DNA of 37,754 bases from Flavobacteriaceae bacterium (lineage in GTDB: Bacteria; Bacteroidota; Bacteroidia; Flavobacteriales; Flavobacteriaceae). The first letter of the stretch is position 1. Each line of letters begins with the position of its first letter. The position numbers and the translations under genes are program-made. The notes beneath the pieces were generated by a model that did no database searches, was not told the origin of the DNA, and saw only the letters and a list, made by a program, of their open reading frames with translations. The DNA lies in NCBI GenBank assembly GCA_014239275.1, contig JAAZZF010000061.1, positions 1-37,754 on the forward strand, given 5' to 3'. Positions 27,590 to 36,102 of the stretch are shown here, in pieces.

Positions 27590-28042
27590 TTGAAGATAGA
27601 CGGATTAGATAAACAAATTTTAATAGAGTTAACATCCAATTCAAGAACCCCTATTTTAGAAATTTCTAGAAAAATTGGTATTTCTGGTGCTGCAATTCAC
27701 CAAAGAATTAGAAAATTAAACGATTCTGGATTAATTGCTGGTCATCAGTTAAAAATTAATCCTAAGGTTTTAGGTTATTCCACATTAGCTTTTATTGGGG
27801 TATATTTTGATAAAGCTGAAAGAAATTCTGAAGCTATTAAAAAAATGAAAAAAATTCCTGAAATACTTGAATGTCATTATACAACAGGAAATTGGAGTGT
27901 GCTCGTTAAAGTTATATGTAAAAATAATGAACACCTAATGACCCTTTTAAATAAAGAAATACAATCAATTGATGGAGTTTCAAGAACTGAAACATTCATT
28001 TCTCTTGAACAACAAATTGATAGACAAATTTCAATTAATTAG
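27590..28042 (+). CDS. Lrp/AsnC-family transcriptional regulator
   Basis: The 150-residue product has the two-part Lrp layout. An N-terminal winged helix-turn-helix comes first (LDKQILIELTSNSRTPILEI, then RKIGISGAAIHQRIRKLNDSGLI), joined to an alpha/beta effector domain (AFIGVYFDK, IPEILECHYTTGNWSVLVKV). Its ligand cannot be told from sequence; amino acids are usual. The only sensible start is TTG at 27590, since the next in-frame ATG lies beyond the DNA-binding part. The gene ends 8 bases inside the convergent SemiSWEET gene and probably shares the surE-lpxB transcript. Confidence 0.92.
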   Translation: MKIDGLDKQILIELTSNSRTPILEISRKIGISGAAIHQRIRKLNDSGLIAGHQLKINPKVLGYSTLAFIGVYFDKAERNSEAIKKMKKIPEILECHYTTGNWSVLVKVICKNNEHLMTLLNKEIQSIDGVSRTETFISLEQQIDRQISIN

Positions 28043-28301
28043 AGTTTCTGTTTATTAAAATATAATATATAATTATTGCAGATAATAAAACGGTGATTCC
28101 ATTTCCAAGAATCATAGAAAAACTCATTTTACATATTCCATATATTAACCATAAAGAAACTCCTGTAATAAAAATTAAATAGGTAGTTAGCGATAACCCT
28201 TCAGAAGATCTGGTTTTAATTACTTTAAAAACTTGAGGAATAAAAGCTATGGTTGTTAAGATAGCTGCTAACAAACCTATAAGCTCAATTTTATCAATCA
28301 T
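28035..28301 (-). CDS. SemiSWEET-type small sugar transporter (PQ-loop/MtN3)
   Basis: SemiSWEETs are dimeric three-helix uniporters for sugars. The 88-residue product has three hydrophobic helices (about 5-24, 38-56, 61-82). The PQ motif sits at the end of helix one (AFIPQVFK, residues 19-26), followed by KTRSSEGLS and TYLIFITGVSLWLIYG, the classical family pattern. Length equals that of known bacterial SemiSWEETs. Its ATG abuts the leuS stop with no gap, so it is expected to be co-translated with leuS; a link to leucyl-tRNA synthesis is not evident. The substrate is unknown. Confidence 0.88.
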   Translation of the reverse strand: MIDKIELIGLLAAILTTIAFIPQVFKVIKTRSSEGLSLTTYLIFITGVSLWLIYGICKMSFSMILGNGITVLLSAIIIYYILINRNSN

Positions 28302-31115
28302 TTAACAAACAATATTTATTATTTTATTTGGAACAATAATTACTTTCTTAATTTCTTTATGATTCAAATATCTTTCGGTTTTTTCATCTTTCAAAACTTC
28401 CTTTTTAATTTCTTCAACAGATAAAGAAGTCTCTAAATTAATTTTAAATCTTAATTTCCCATTAAAAGACACCGGATATTCAACCGTATTCTCCTTAAGA
28501 AAATCAGGGTTATAGACTGGATAATTTACATTTGAAATAGATTTAGTATTACCTAATTTGTTCCATATTTCTTCACAAATATGAGGAGCAAAAGGAGATA
28601 ATAAAACGCAAAGATCTTTTAGGATTAATCTATTATTACATTTCAAAGAATTTAATTCATTGACACAAATCATAAATGCACTAACTGATGTGTTAAATGA
28701 AAAATTTTCTATATCCTCACTAACCTTTTTAATTGTTTTATGGAGTATTTTAAAAGCCTTATCAGTTGGTTCATCATCACTAACAATGAATTCTTCATTA
28801 ATATGAAATAAATTCCAAAACTTATTCAAAAATGAAAATGTTCCAGTAATACCAGCGGTATTCCATGGTTTTGCCTGATCAATTGGTCCAAGAAACATTT
28901 CATATAATCTTAAAGTATCTGCTCCATATTTATCACATATCTCATCAGGGTTTACAATATTATATTTAGATTTTGACATTTTTTCAACCTCTCTTTTAAC
29001 ATAAAACTTTTTATTTTCAAGTTTAAAATCTGCTTTTAAAAATTGAGGTTGCCATTTTTTTAATTCTTTAATATTTAATTCATTATTTACATCAACAAAT
29101 TTAACATCAACATGAACAGCTTGAACATATTTTCCATCAATAAGGCCATTTGATAAATAAATATTTGAACCATTTAATCTATGTATATATGCACTATTTC
29201 CAAGAATCATACCTTGATTTATTAGTTTTTTTGCATAATCAGGCACTGGAACCAAGTCATGATCATATAAGAAATATTGCCAAAATCTAGAATACAATAA
29301 ATGTCCTGTTGCATGTTCACTTCCCCCAACATATAGGTCTACTTCTTTCCAATATTCTAAGGACTCTTTTGATGCAAAAAACTCATCATTTTTTGGATCC
29401 ATATATCTATTAAAATACCATGAACTTCCAGCCCAACCAGGCATTGTATTGAGTTCCATTGGGAAAACATTTTCATTGTCAATTAACTCATTTTCAGCTA
29501 TAATATTATTTATACTATCCCATGCCCAATTTTTTGAATTTCCCAAAGGAGGCTTTCCATCCTCTGTTGGAAGATATTTATCAATATCAGGTAAAATTAT
29601 TGGCAAATATTTTTCATCTATCATTACAGGCAAATCATCTTTATAATAAACTGGAAAGGGTTCTCCCCAATATCTCTGCCTACTAAATACTGCATCTCTT
29701 AATTTATAATTTATTTTGTGTATTCCTTTACCTACTTTTTTTAGACCCTCAATTGCTTTTAAAAATCCGTTTTTAAAATCTAGTCCGTCTAAAAAATCCG
29801 AGTTCATCAACTTAAAACCTTCCTTAGCTTGAAAAGCTTCTTTAGAGATATCAATGTCTTTAAAAATATTAGTAATTGGTAACTTAAAAAATTTCGCAAA
29901 ATTATAATCTCTTTGATCACCACATGGGACTGCCATAACAGCACCTGTTCCATAACTAGCTAAAACATAATCTGAAATCCAAATGGGAAGTTCTTTATTA
30001 GTTAAAGGGTGAAAAGCATAGGCCCCTGTAAAAACTCCGCTAATTGTTTTTACATCTGCAATCCTATCTCTTTCTGTTTTTTTTGATGATTGTATTATAT
30101 ATTTATTAACTAAATCTTTATTTTCTTTTGTTGTTATATGTTTAACAAAAGGATGTTCTGGTGCTAAAGTAATAAAGGTAACTCCATAAATTGTATCTGT
30201 TCTAGTTGTAAAAGCTTCTATTTGTTCATTAAAATCCTTAACATCAAATTTTACCAACGATCCTTCAGATTTCCCAATCCAATTTCTTTGCATTTCTTTT
30301 AATGGCTCTGGCCAATCTATATTATTAAGCCCATTTAATAATCTTTCTGAGAATGGAGATATTCTAATACTCCATTGTGTCATTTTTTTTCTAATAACTT
30401 CATGCCCTCCTCTTTCTGATACTCCATCAATAATTTCGTCATTTGCAAGAACAGTACCTAATTTTGGACACCAATTAACATCTATTTCTGAAAGAAATGC
30501 TAATCTATAACATAGTAGAATCCTTGCCTTTTTTAATTCAGAAAAATTATTCCATTGATCTACAGAAAATTTTTCAGTAGATTCACTTTCATAAGCATTA
30601 ATATTTTTATTTCCTTTTTTTTCAAAAGTTTTAATCAATTCTTTAATGCAAACAGACTTATCTTTTTCAATATCATACCAAGAATTAAATAGTTTTATAA
30701 ACATCCATTGTGTCCACTTATAATATTCTTTATTAGAGGTTCTTATTTCCCTAGACCAATCAAAAGAGAAACCTAATCTATCCAATTGTTCTCTATATCT
30801 ATCAATATTTTCATTTGTAGTTTTTGAGGGGTGTCTTCCAGTTTGAATAGCATATTGTTCAGCAGGTAAACCAAATGAATCGTAACCTTGAGGATGCAAA
30901 ACATTAAAACCTTTTTGTCTTTTAAATCTAGAATATATGTCACTAGCAATATAACCTAATGGATGTCCAACATGAAGGCCAGCTCCAGATGGATATGGAA
31001 ACATATCCATCACATAGTATTTTGGCAATTTACTATTATTTTCCGCTTTAAAAATTTGATTTGTAGACCAATATTTTTGCCACTTTGATTCAATTTTCTT
31101 AAAATCGTAGGCCAT
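28302..31115 (-). CDS. leuS: leucyl-tRNA synthetase
   Basis: LeuRS charges tRNA-Leu and edits mischarged norvaline or isoleucine. The 937-residue product has the class I HIGH motif as HVGHP (48-52, in PYPSGAGLHVGHPLGY), the editing domain (TTRTDTIYGVTFITLAPEHP with the conserved T-rich patch, and YGTGAVMAVPCGDQRDYNFA), the KMSKS loop (EKMSKSKYNIVNP, near residue 710) and the tRNA-binding helices. It is a little longer than E. coli LeuRS because of inserts around 150-190 and 640-690, which is usual for Bacteroidota. No T-box or leader peptide is seen upstream. On the minus strand CAAAAATA (31133-31140) gives a TATTTTTG -7 match but without a clear -33. Confidence 0.98.
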   Translation of the reverse strand: MAYDFKKIESKWQKYWSTNQIFKAENNSKLPKYYVMDMFPYPSGAGLHVGHPLGYIASDIYSRFKRQKGFNVLHPQGYDSFGLPAEQYAIQTGRHPSKTTNENIDRYREQLDRLGFSFDWSREIRTSNKEYYKWTQWMFIKLFNSWYDIEKDKSVCIKELIKTFEKKGNKNINAYESESTEKFSVDQWNNFSELKKARILLCYRLAFLSEIDVNWCPKLGTVLANDEIIDGVSERGGHEVIRKKMTQWSIRISPFSERLLNGLNNIDWPEPLKEMQRNWIGKSEGSLVKFDVKDFNEQIEAFTTRTDTIYGVTFITLAPEHPFVKHITTKENKDLVNKYIIQSSKKTERDRIADVKTISGVFTGAYAFHPLTNKELPIWISDYVLASYGTGAVMAVPCGDQRDYNFAKFFKLPITNIFKDIDISKEAFQAKEGFKLMNSDFLDGLDFKNGFLKAIEGLKKVGKGIHKINYKLRDAVFSRQRYWGEPFPVYYKDDLPVMIDEKYLPIILPDIDKYLPTEDGKPPLGNSKNWAWDSINNIIAENELIDNENVFPMELNTMPGWAGSSWYFNRYMDPKNDEFFASKESLEYWKEVDLYVGGSEHATGHLLYSRFWQYFLYDHDLVPVPDYAKKLINQGMILGNSAYIHRLNGSNIYLSNGLIDGKYVQAVHVDVKFVDVNNELNIKELKKWQPQFLKADFKLENKKFYVKREVEKMSKSKYNIVNPDEICDKYGADTLRLYEMFLGPIDQAKPWNTAGITGTFSFLNKFWNLFHINEEFIVSDDEPTDKAFKILHKTIKKVSEDIENFSFNTSVSAFMICVNELNSLKCNNRLILKDLCVLLSPFAPHICEEIWNKLGNTKSISNVNYPVYNPDFLKENTVEYPVSFNGKLRFKINLETSLSVEEIKKEVLKDEKTERYLNHKEIKKVIIVPNKIINIVC

Positions 31116-31229
31116 AAACTAAATTAAAGAAACAAAAATACGTTTATTGTCTGAATAGGAAAAGTTTAAATACTCTAACGTAACAATTAAAAAGGTTTCT
31201 TATTTTTACATTTATCAAAATATATTTCA

Positions 31230-32093
31230 TTGTCAAAAAACAAAAATAGAAGACTACTTTCATCCTATTTCTTTGTTACGATTAGTATATCCTTGGTTCT
31301 ATATATAATGGGAGCCTTTTTTTTTTTTTTTTTTAATGCAAAGAAAATTTCAAATGATTTTAAAGAAAAAATTCCTGTTACTATATATTTAAAAGATATT
31401 GCTAAACAAATAGAAATAGTTCAACTTCAAAAAAAAATAAATTTAAAAGATTATACCAAATCAATTAATTATATTTCTAAAGATAAAGGAGCTGAAATAC
31501 TAATTGAAGAAATTGAAGAAAATTTCTTAGAATTCTTAGGAACAAATCCCATTTTAAATTCTATTGATATTTATTTAAAATCGGATTTCGTTAAGTCAGA
31601 TGTTTTAGATAAAATTTCAAAAGAATTTAGCGAAATAAACTATGTAGATGAAGTCAGATATGATGCTCCATTGGTTTCATTGATTAATGAAAATCTAAAA
31701 AAGATTAAATTTTGGGTTCTAGTTTTTGCTTCATTTTTTCTATTGATTTCTATCTTAATTATTAATAGTTCCATCAGATTATCAATATACTCAAACAGAA
31801 TGATCATTAAGACAATGCAATTGGTTGGAGCAACTAGAAGATTCATTAGAAAACCTTTTATTAATACTCACATTAAATTGGGTATAGTCAGTTCTATAAT
31901 AGCCATATCACTATTGAGCATTTCAATATATTATTTAGAAAGTTCTATTGTTGGATTAAATCTTATGGCTGATATTAAGTTAATATTTACATTATTTTCA
32001 TGTATTTCTGGTTTTAGTATAATTATTACATCAATATGTACTTATTTTGCAACTCAAAGATTTCTTAAATTAAAAATTGAACAACTTTACTAA
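31230..32093 (+). CDS. ftsX: FtsX-type cell-division membrane protein
   Basis: FtsX works with the ATPase FtsE to switch on septal peptidoglycan hydrolases. The 287-residue product has one N-terminal helix (about 15-36), a periplasmic domain (EKIPVTIYLKD to YVDEVRYDAP), then three more helices. Between the second and third helices is the cytoplasmic segment IIKTMQLVGATRRFIRKPF, the FtsX signature. The start is TTG; there is no suitable in-frame ATG upstream, and the product MSKNKNRRLLSSYFFV fits relatives. The first helix is partly encoded by an 18-base T run (residues 30-35 are all Phe). No ftsE lies alongside, as in other flavobacteria. The DUF3098 gene overlaps by one base (TAATG). Confidence 0.92.
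   Translation: MSKNKNRRLLSSYFFVTISISLVLYIMGAFFFFFFNAKKISNDFKEKIPVTIYLKDIAKQIEIVQLQKKINLKDYTKSINYISKDKGAEILIEEIEENFLEFLGTNPILNSIDIYLKSDFVKSDVLDKISKEFSEINYVDEVRYDAPLVSLINENLKKIKFWVLVFASFFLLISILIINSSIRLSIYSNRMIIKTMQLVGATRRFIRKPFINTHIKLGIVSSIIAISLLSISIYYLESSIVGLNLMADIKLIFTLFSCISGFSIIITSICTYFATQRFLKLKIEQLY
31317..31334 (+). repeat. T18 homopolymer inside ftsX
   Basis: Eighteen T in a row begin at a codon boundary and encode Phe30-Phe35 in the first membrane helix. One extra T makes the next codon TAA; one fewer T leads to TAA after about 20 codons. Either change would abolish FtsX. Confidence 0.9.
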
Positions 32094-32338
32094 TGAAAAA
32101 AAACAAAGAACCATCCAAAGATTTTGTTTTTAAAAAGAAAAACTACATAGTAATGTTAGTTGGAATTTTATTTATTGCCATTGGATTTATTCTAATGTCT
32201 GGGGGAGGAAGTGAAGATCCAAATGTTTTCAATGAAGAGATTTATAATTTTAGAAGAATTAGATTAGCTCCAACATTGGTTTTGATTGGTTTTGGGATAC
32301 AGGTATATGCTATTTTACTTAATCCAAGAAAAAAATAA
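32093..32338 (+). CDS. DUF3098 small membrane protein
   Basis: The 81-residue product has a charged N-terminus (KKNKEPSKDFVFKKKNYIVM), two transmembrane helices (about 20-37 and 58-75) and, between them, a loop with GGGSEDPNVFNEEIYNFRRI; the phrase DPNVFNEEIF/Y is the hallmark of DUF3098. The family is restricted to Bacteroidota and has no known function. It is always close to ftsX and uppP, so a role in division or undecaprenyl-phosphate recycling is plausible but only inferred from context. It overlaps ftsX by one base, and uppP starts directly at its stop. Confidence 0.88.
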   Translation: MKKNKEPSKDFVFKKKNYIVMLVGILFIAIGFILMSGGGSEDPNVFNEEIYNFRRIRLAPTLVLIGFGIQVYAILLNPRKK

Positions 32339-33139
32339 ATGGATTATTTAGAATCCATTCTTCTTGGAATTGTTCAGGGTTTAACAGAATTTTTGCCTAT
32401 TTCTTCCTCTGGACATTTAGAAATTTCAAAAGTAATTTTAGGAAATAACCTTTCAAATAAAGAAAGTTTACTATTTACCATCGTTCTACATTCTGCTACT
32501 GCTTTTAGTACCATTTTTTACTTCAAAAAAGATCTTTTAGATATTTTTTCTGGTTTATTAAATAAGAACTATAATAAGTCACACCATTTCTCTGTTTTAA
32601 TAATCATTTCAATGATTCCTGCAGTCTTGGTTGGACTAATTTTTGAAGATAAAATAAATTCTTTATTTGATGGGAATTTAATATTAGTAGGATGCATGCT
32701 TTATATTACCGCAATTTTATTATTTACATCTGATTTTTTGAAATTGAAAAAAAAAGAAATTAATTTCAAAAACAGTTTCTTAATCGGTTTAGTTCAAGCA
32801 ATTGCAATCTTGCCGGGTATATCAAGAAGTGGAGCAACAATAGCTTCTGCTATTATTATTGGTATAGATAGAGAAAAAGCTGCTAGATTTTCGTTTATAA
32901 TGGTGATACCTATAATTTTTGGAAGCATGATTAAATCATTATTAGATCATGGTTTAAATTTTGAAAATTTTGATATAATATCTCTATTATTAGGCTTCAT
33001 TTCAGCATTTATTACAGGGCTTTTTGCATGTAAATGGATGATTCTTCTAGTTAAAAAAAGTAAATTATATTTCTTTTCAATTTATTGTTTAATTGTAGGG
33101 TCAATAATTATTTTTTATTCTCTATATAATGGACTTTAG
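32339..33139 (+). CDS. uppP: undecaprenyl-diphosphatase
   Basis: UppP (BacA) recycles undecaprenyl pyrophosphate to the carrier lipid used for peptidoglycan and glycan export. The 266-residue membrane protein has the two diagnostic motifs GLTEFLPISSSGHLE (14-28; Glu17 and the SSSGH stretch) and PGISRSGAT (159-167), plus about eight helices. The ATG touches the preceding DUF3098 stop without a gap, and the last 11 bases overlap truB. Confidence 0.97.
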   Translation: MDYLESILLGIVQGLTEFLPISSSGHLEISKVILGNNLSNKESLLFTIVLHSATAFSTIFYFKKDLLDIFSGLLNKNYNKSHHFSVLIIISMIPAVLVGLIFEDKINSLFDGNLILVGCMLYITAILLFTSDFLKLKKKEINFKNSFLIGLVQAIAILPGISRSGATIASAIIIGIDREKAARFSFIMVIPIIFGSMIKSLLDHGLNFENFDIISLLLGFISAFITGLFACKWMILLVKKSKLYFFSIYCLIVGSIIIFYSLYNGL

Positions 33140-33824
33140 CAGACAATCTTTTATTAATGGAAAATTACTTTTAATAAATAAGCCAATTAATTGGACATCT
33201 TTTCAAGTAGTAAATAAAATCAGATGGCTTATAAAATCTAATTATGAAATAAAAAAAATTAAGGTTGGACATGCGGGCACACTGGATCCGCTTGCTCAAG
33301 GTCTATTAATTGTATGTACTGGAAAATTAACAAAAAAAATAGCTGAATATCAAGATAAAAAAAAATCTTATTTCGGAACTTTTTTTATAGGAGCCAATAC
33401 GCCATCTTTTGATCTAGAAACTGAAATTGATTCAACTTATTCAATAAAAAATATTGATAAAAAAAAATTGATTCTAGCATCAAAAAAATTTTTAGGAAAA
33501 TCTAAGCAATCTCCACCCATTTTTTCAGCAATTAAATTAAAAGGCAAAAAACTTTATGATTATGCTAGAAAAGGAGAGAATGTGAAATTAGAAAAAAGAG
33601 AAATAAACATTTACAAATTTGAACTTACAAATATTAATCTTCCATTAGTTGATTTTGAAATTGAATGTAGTAAAGGAACTTATATAAGGTCTATTGCAAA
33701 TGATTTTGGGAAAGAGTTAAAATCAGGAGCTTATCTTCAAAATTTAGTTAGAACTTCTATAGGAGATTATAAACTAAAAGATGCATTAAGTATAACTGAT
33801 TTTGAAAAAATGATAATAAATTAA
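33129..33824 (+). CDS. truB: tRNA pseudouridine-55 synthase
   Basis: TruB makes pseudouridine 55 in the T-loop of tRNAs. The 231-residue product has the catalytic motif KVGHAGTLDPLAQGLLIVCTGKLT, with Asp53 as nucleophile, the INKPINWTSFQVVNK start, SPPIFSAIKLKGKKLYDYAR and CSKGTYIRSIANDFGKEL. It ends soon after the catalytic domain, so the C-terminal PUA-like domain found in E. coli TruB is missing or tiny, which is usual in Bacteroidota. It overlaps uppP by 11 bases and its stop overlaps the convergent aat gene by 4. Confidence 0.97.
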   Translation: MDFSRQSFINGKLLLINKPINWTSFQVVNKIRWLIKSNYEIKKIKVGHAGTLDPLAQGLLIVCTGKLTKKIAEYQDKKKSYFGTFFIGANTPSFDLETEIDSTYSIKNIDKKKLILASKKFLGKSKQSPPIFSAIKLKGKKLYDYARKGENVKLEKREINIYKFELTNINLPLVDFEIECSKGTYIRSIANDFGKELKSGAYLQNLVRTSIGDYKLKDALSITDFEKMIIN

Positions 33825-34453
33825 ACTAGATGTTTAATAAATTCTGCTCTGGGAATCTCTTCGGCTCCAAGACTTTTTAGATGAGCACTGGGTACTTGAC
33901 AATCAATTAAATCATATCCATTTTTAGATAATTCTTTAACCAAATAAATAAAAGCTATTTTACTTGCATTATTTTTTTTGGTAAACATACTCTCTCCACA
34001 AAATATATTTCCCAAGTCTATCCCATAAAGGCCTCCTACTAATTCCATATTTTCCCATACTTCAACTGAATAGGCGTGTCCTTTTTCATATAGTTTTTTA
34101 TAAGCTTCCATTAGACCCTTTGTTATCCAGGTTCCATTCTGTCCAAATCTTTTGACTTTAGCACAAGCATTAACTACTTCCATAAAAGATTTATTAAATG
34201 TGATTTCAAATGGATTATCTATTAAAATTTTCTTAGTTGATTTAGAAATTTTTAATTTTTTGGGAAACAATACCATTCTAGGATCTGGGCTCCACCAAAG
34301 CAGATAATCATCATTTTCAAACCAAGGAAAAATTCCCTTTTTATAAGCAAGTAATATTCTGTCTGGATCTAAATCTCCACCAACAGCAACTATGCCTTCC
34401 TGATCTGCAGATAATGGAGAGGGAAATATATGTTCACTGGTAAGCTGATACAT
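33821..34453 (-). CDS. aat: leucyl/phenylalanyl-tRNA-protein transferase
   Basis: Aat adds Leu or Phe from tRNA to proteins with N-terminal Arg or Lys, marking them for ClpS/ClpAP degradation (N-degron pathway). The 210-residue product has FPSPLSADQEGIVAVGGDLDPDRILLAYKKGIFPWF at the start (here shown in parts: EGIVAVGGDLDPDRILLAYK and GIFPWFENDDYLLWWSPDPR), HAYSVEVWENMELVGGLYG and GNIFCGESMFTKKNNASKIA. These are the family signatures, and the length is normal. It lies 5 bases downstream of the DUF3127 gene; this pair is conserved in flavobacteria. Confidence 0.96.
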   Translation of the reverse strand: MYQLTSEHIFPSPLSADQEGIVAVGGDLDPDRILLAYKKGIFPWFENDDYLLWWSPDPRMVLFPKKLKISKSTKKILIDNPFEITFNKSFMEVVNACAKVKRFGQNGTWITKGLMEAYKKLYEKGHAYSVEVWENMELVGGLYGIDLGNIFCGESMFTKKNNASKIAFIYLVKELSKNGYDLIDCQVPSAHLKSLGAEEIPRAEFIKHLV

Positions 34454-34458
34454 TTTTA

Positions 34459-34836
34459 TTAAAAAGGTAAATCATCTGGCTCATCTTGATTAAGTTCATC
34501 CGCTGGCTGAAATGCTTCAGCAGGAGGTACAGGTGGAATATCCGTATTTTCATCTTCAGAAAATAATTTTTCAATTCTCCAACCCTGAATAGAATTAAAA
34601 TATTTGATTTCTCCTTGTGGACTCTCCCATTCTCTTCCTCTTAAATTTATATCTATTTTAACACTTTGTCCTACTTGAAAAGAATTTAATATCTCGCATT
34701 TATCCTGAACAAACTCAACTAATAAATCTTGAGGGTATTGTTCTTCTGTAGTTATTACAACTTCACGTTTCCTAAAGCTATTATTACCATATTCTTTAGC
34801 TTCATTAATTAATTTTATTTTTCCTGAGATATCCAT
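34459..34836 (-). CDS. DUF3127 OB-fold-like protein with SSB-type acidic tip
   Basis: DUF3127 is a Bacteroidota family of unknown function. The 125-residue product has an N-terminal beta-rich part (SGKIKLINEAKEYGNNSFRK, EVVITTEEQYPQDLLVEFVQ, VGQSVKIDINLRGREWESPQ, YFNSIQGWRIEKL), whose strand pattern and GREWESPQG-x-x-K-Y-F turn resemble a single-stranded-DNA-binding OB fold. It then has a Pro/acidic linker (about 95-120) and ends DEPDDLPF. That tip resembles the DDDIPF end by which SSB recruits repair and replication proteins. I infer possible nucleic-acid binding; no function is established. It precedes aat and is divergent from the histidine kinase, only 36 bases away. Confidence 0.85.
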   Translation of the reverse strand: MDISGKIKLINEAKEYGNNSFRKREVVITTEEQYPQDLLVEFVQDKCEILNSFQVGQSVKIDINLRGREWESPQGEIKYFNSIQGWRIEKLFSEDENTDIPPVPPAEAFQPADELNQDEPDDLPF

Positions 34837-34872
34837 ATTTTATTTATTAATTTTTTAAAATTAAATAATTTT

Positions 34873-36102
34873 TTGTGCTTAGTTAAAGGAAAAAAAACTT
34901 TTATATTAGATTATATTAACAATATTGTGATAAAAGCGAATTCAAATAATAATTTAATAAGGTTAATTCTATTTATTGGGCTGATCCTGAGTGTTTTTTT
35001 AATTCTCTTTAATACAAATAAAATTATAGAGTATACCAAAAATGAAGAAAGAAAGAAAATAGAACTATGGGCAATGGCTCAGAAAAATTTTATTGAATCC
35101 AAAAACTTAGATGAAGATTTGGGAGAATTAACTTTTCTGGTATTAACAAAAAGTTTTGAAAATCCTATAATTCAGGTTGATGCAAATGGAAAAATTTTGT
35201 CTCATAAAAATATATTTGATAAAGAGTCTTTAGTAATAGATTCTATTAAATTGAAAAGCGTTCTAAAAAAAATATCTCAAGAAAATCCGCCTATTGAAAT
35301 AAAATTCAATAATAGTATAAATCAAAAACTTTACTTTGGAAACTCATCCACTTTTAATAAAATTAAATACTATCCATTTGCCCTATTAATTGTAGCAATA
35401 TTTTTCTCATTAATTGTGTTTAATTATTACAAATCTTTTATAAGCTCAAATAAAAATAAAATTTGGGCATTATTTGCAAAAGAAACAGCTCATCAAATCG
35501 GCACCCCTCTGTCTTCTTTAATGGGCTGGTCTTCTATTCTTAAAGAACAAAAAGTTGATAGTAATATAATTATTGAAATTGAAAAGGATATAGAAAGACT
35601 TAATAAAATAACCAAAAGATTCTCTGAAATTGGGTCGATCCCTAAGTTAAAAAAGGAAGATATTAATGATGTTTTAAATAGTACAATAAATTATTTAATA
35701 AAAAGAAACTCTTCACTAATAAAGTTTGAATTCAAACCTTCCAAAGAGACAATTTTATCGTCGATAAATAGAACATTATTTGAGTGGGTAATTGAAAACA
35801 TAGTAAAAAATGCCATAGACTCTATGAAGGGTAAAGGAAATATTATTATTAGTTTATATAAAGTTAATGATGAAATCCAAATCCTAATTAAAGATGATGG
35901 ACTAGGAATTGAACCAAAATTTCACAATAAAATATTTTCATCAGGATTCTCTTTAAAGAAAAAGGGTTGGGGACTGGGATTATCTTTATCAAAAAGAATA
36001 ATTACAGAATATCACAACGGAAAAATATTTATAAATAAATCTGAAATAAATAAAGGAACTACTATAGAATTAAATTTACCTGCTTTTAAAGAAAATTCTT
36101 AA
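34873..36102 (+). CDS. membrane sensor histidine kinase
   Basis: The product should autophosphorylate a histidine in response to an unknown signal. From the TTG start it has 409 residues: one helix at about 28-48, a short ~115-residue extracytoplasmic domain, a second helix at about 167-186, then the kinase core. The H-box is ETAHQIGTPLSSLMGW (His207), of the HQxGTP subtype seen in Bacteroidota; the N-box is ENIVKNAIDSM, followed by KDDGLGIEPKFHNKIF and GWGLGLSLSKRI. No response regulator is adjacent, so it is an orphan. The start is uncertain: GTG at 34927 would also give a protein with helix one intact. Its 3' end overlaps the convergent HIT gene by 17 bases. Confidence 0.93.
   Translation: MCLVKGKKTFILDYINNIVIKANSNNNLIRLILFIGLILSVFLILFNTNKIIEYTKNEERKKIELWAMAQKNFIESKNLDEDLGELTFLVLTKSFENPIIQVDANGKILSHKNIFDKESLVIDSIKLKSVLKKISQENPPIEIKFNNSINQKLYFGNSSTFNKIKYYPFALLIVAIFFSLIVFNYYKSFISSNKNKIWALFAKETAHQIGTPLSSLMGWSSILKEQKVDSNIIIEIEKDIERLNKITKRFSEIGSIPKLKKEDINDVLNSTINYLIKRNSSLIKFEFKPSKETILSSINRTLFEWVIENIVKNAIDSMKGKGNIIISLYKVNDEIQILIKDDGLGIEPKFHNKIFSSGFSLKKKGWGLGLSLSKRIITEYHNGKIFINKSEINKGTTIELNLPAFKENS

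Noticed and set aside
31116-31229. T-box or leucine leader upstream of leuS
   Set aside because: The 114-base divergent region shows no T-box motif, no terminator/antiterminator and no leucine-rich small frame.
34873-36102. Complete two-component system around the histidine kinase
   Set aside because: No response-regulator gene lies on either side; neighbours are a DUF3127 protein and a HIT hydrolase.
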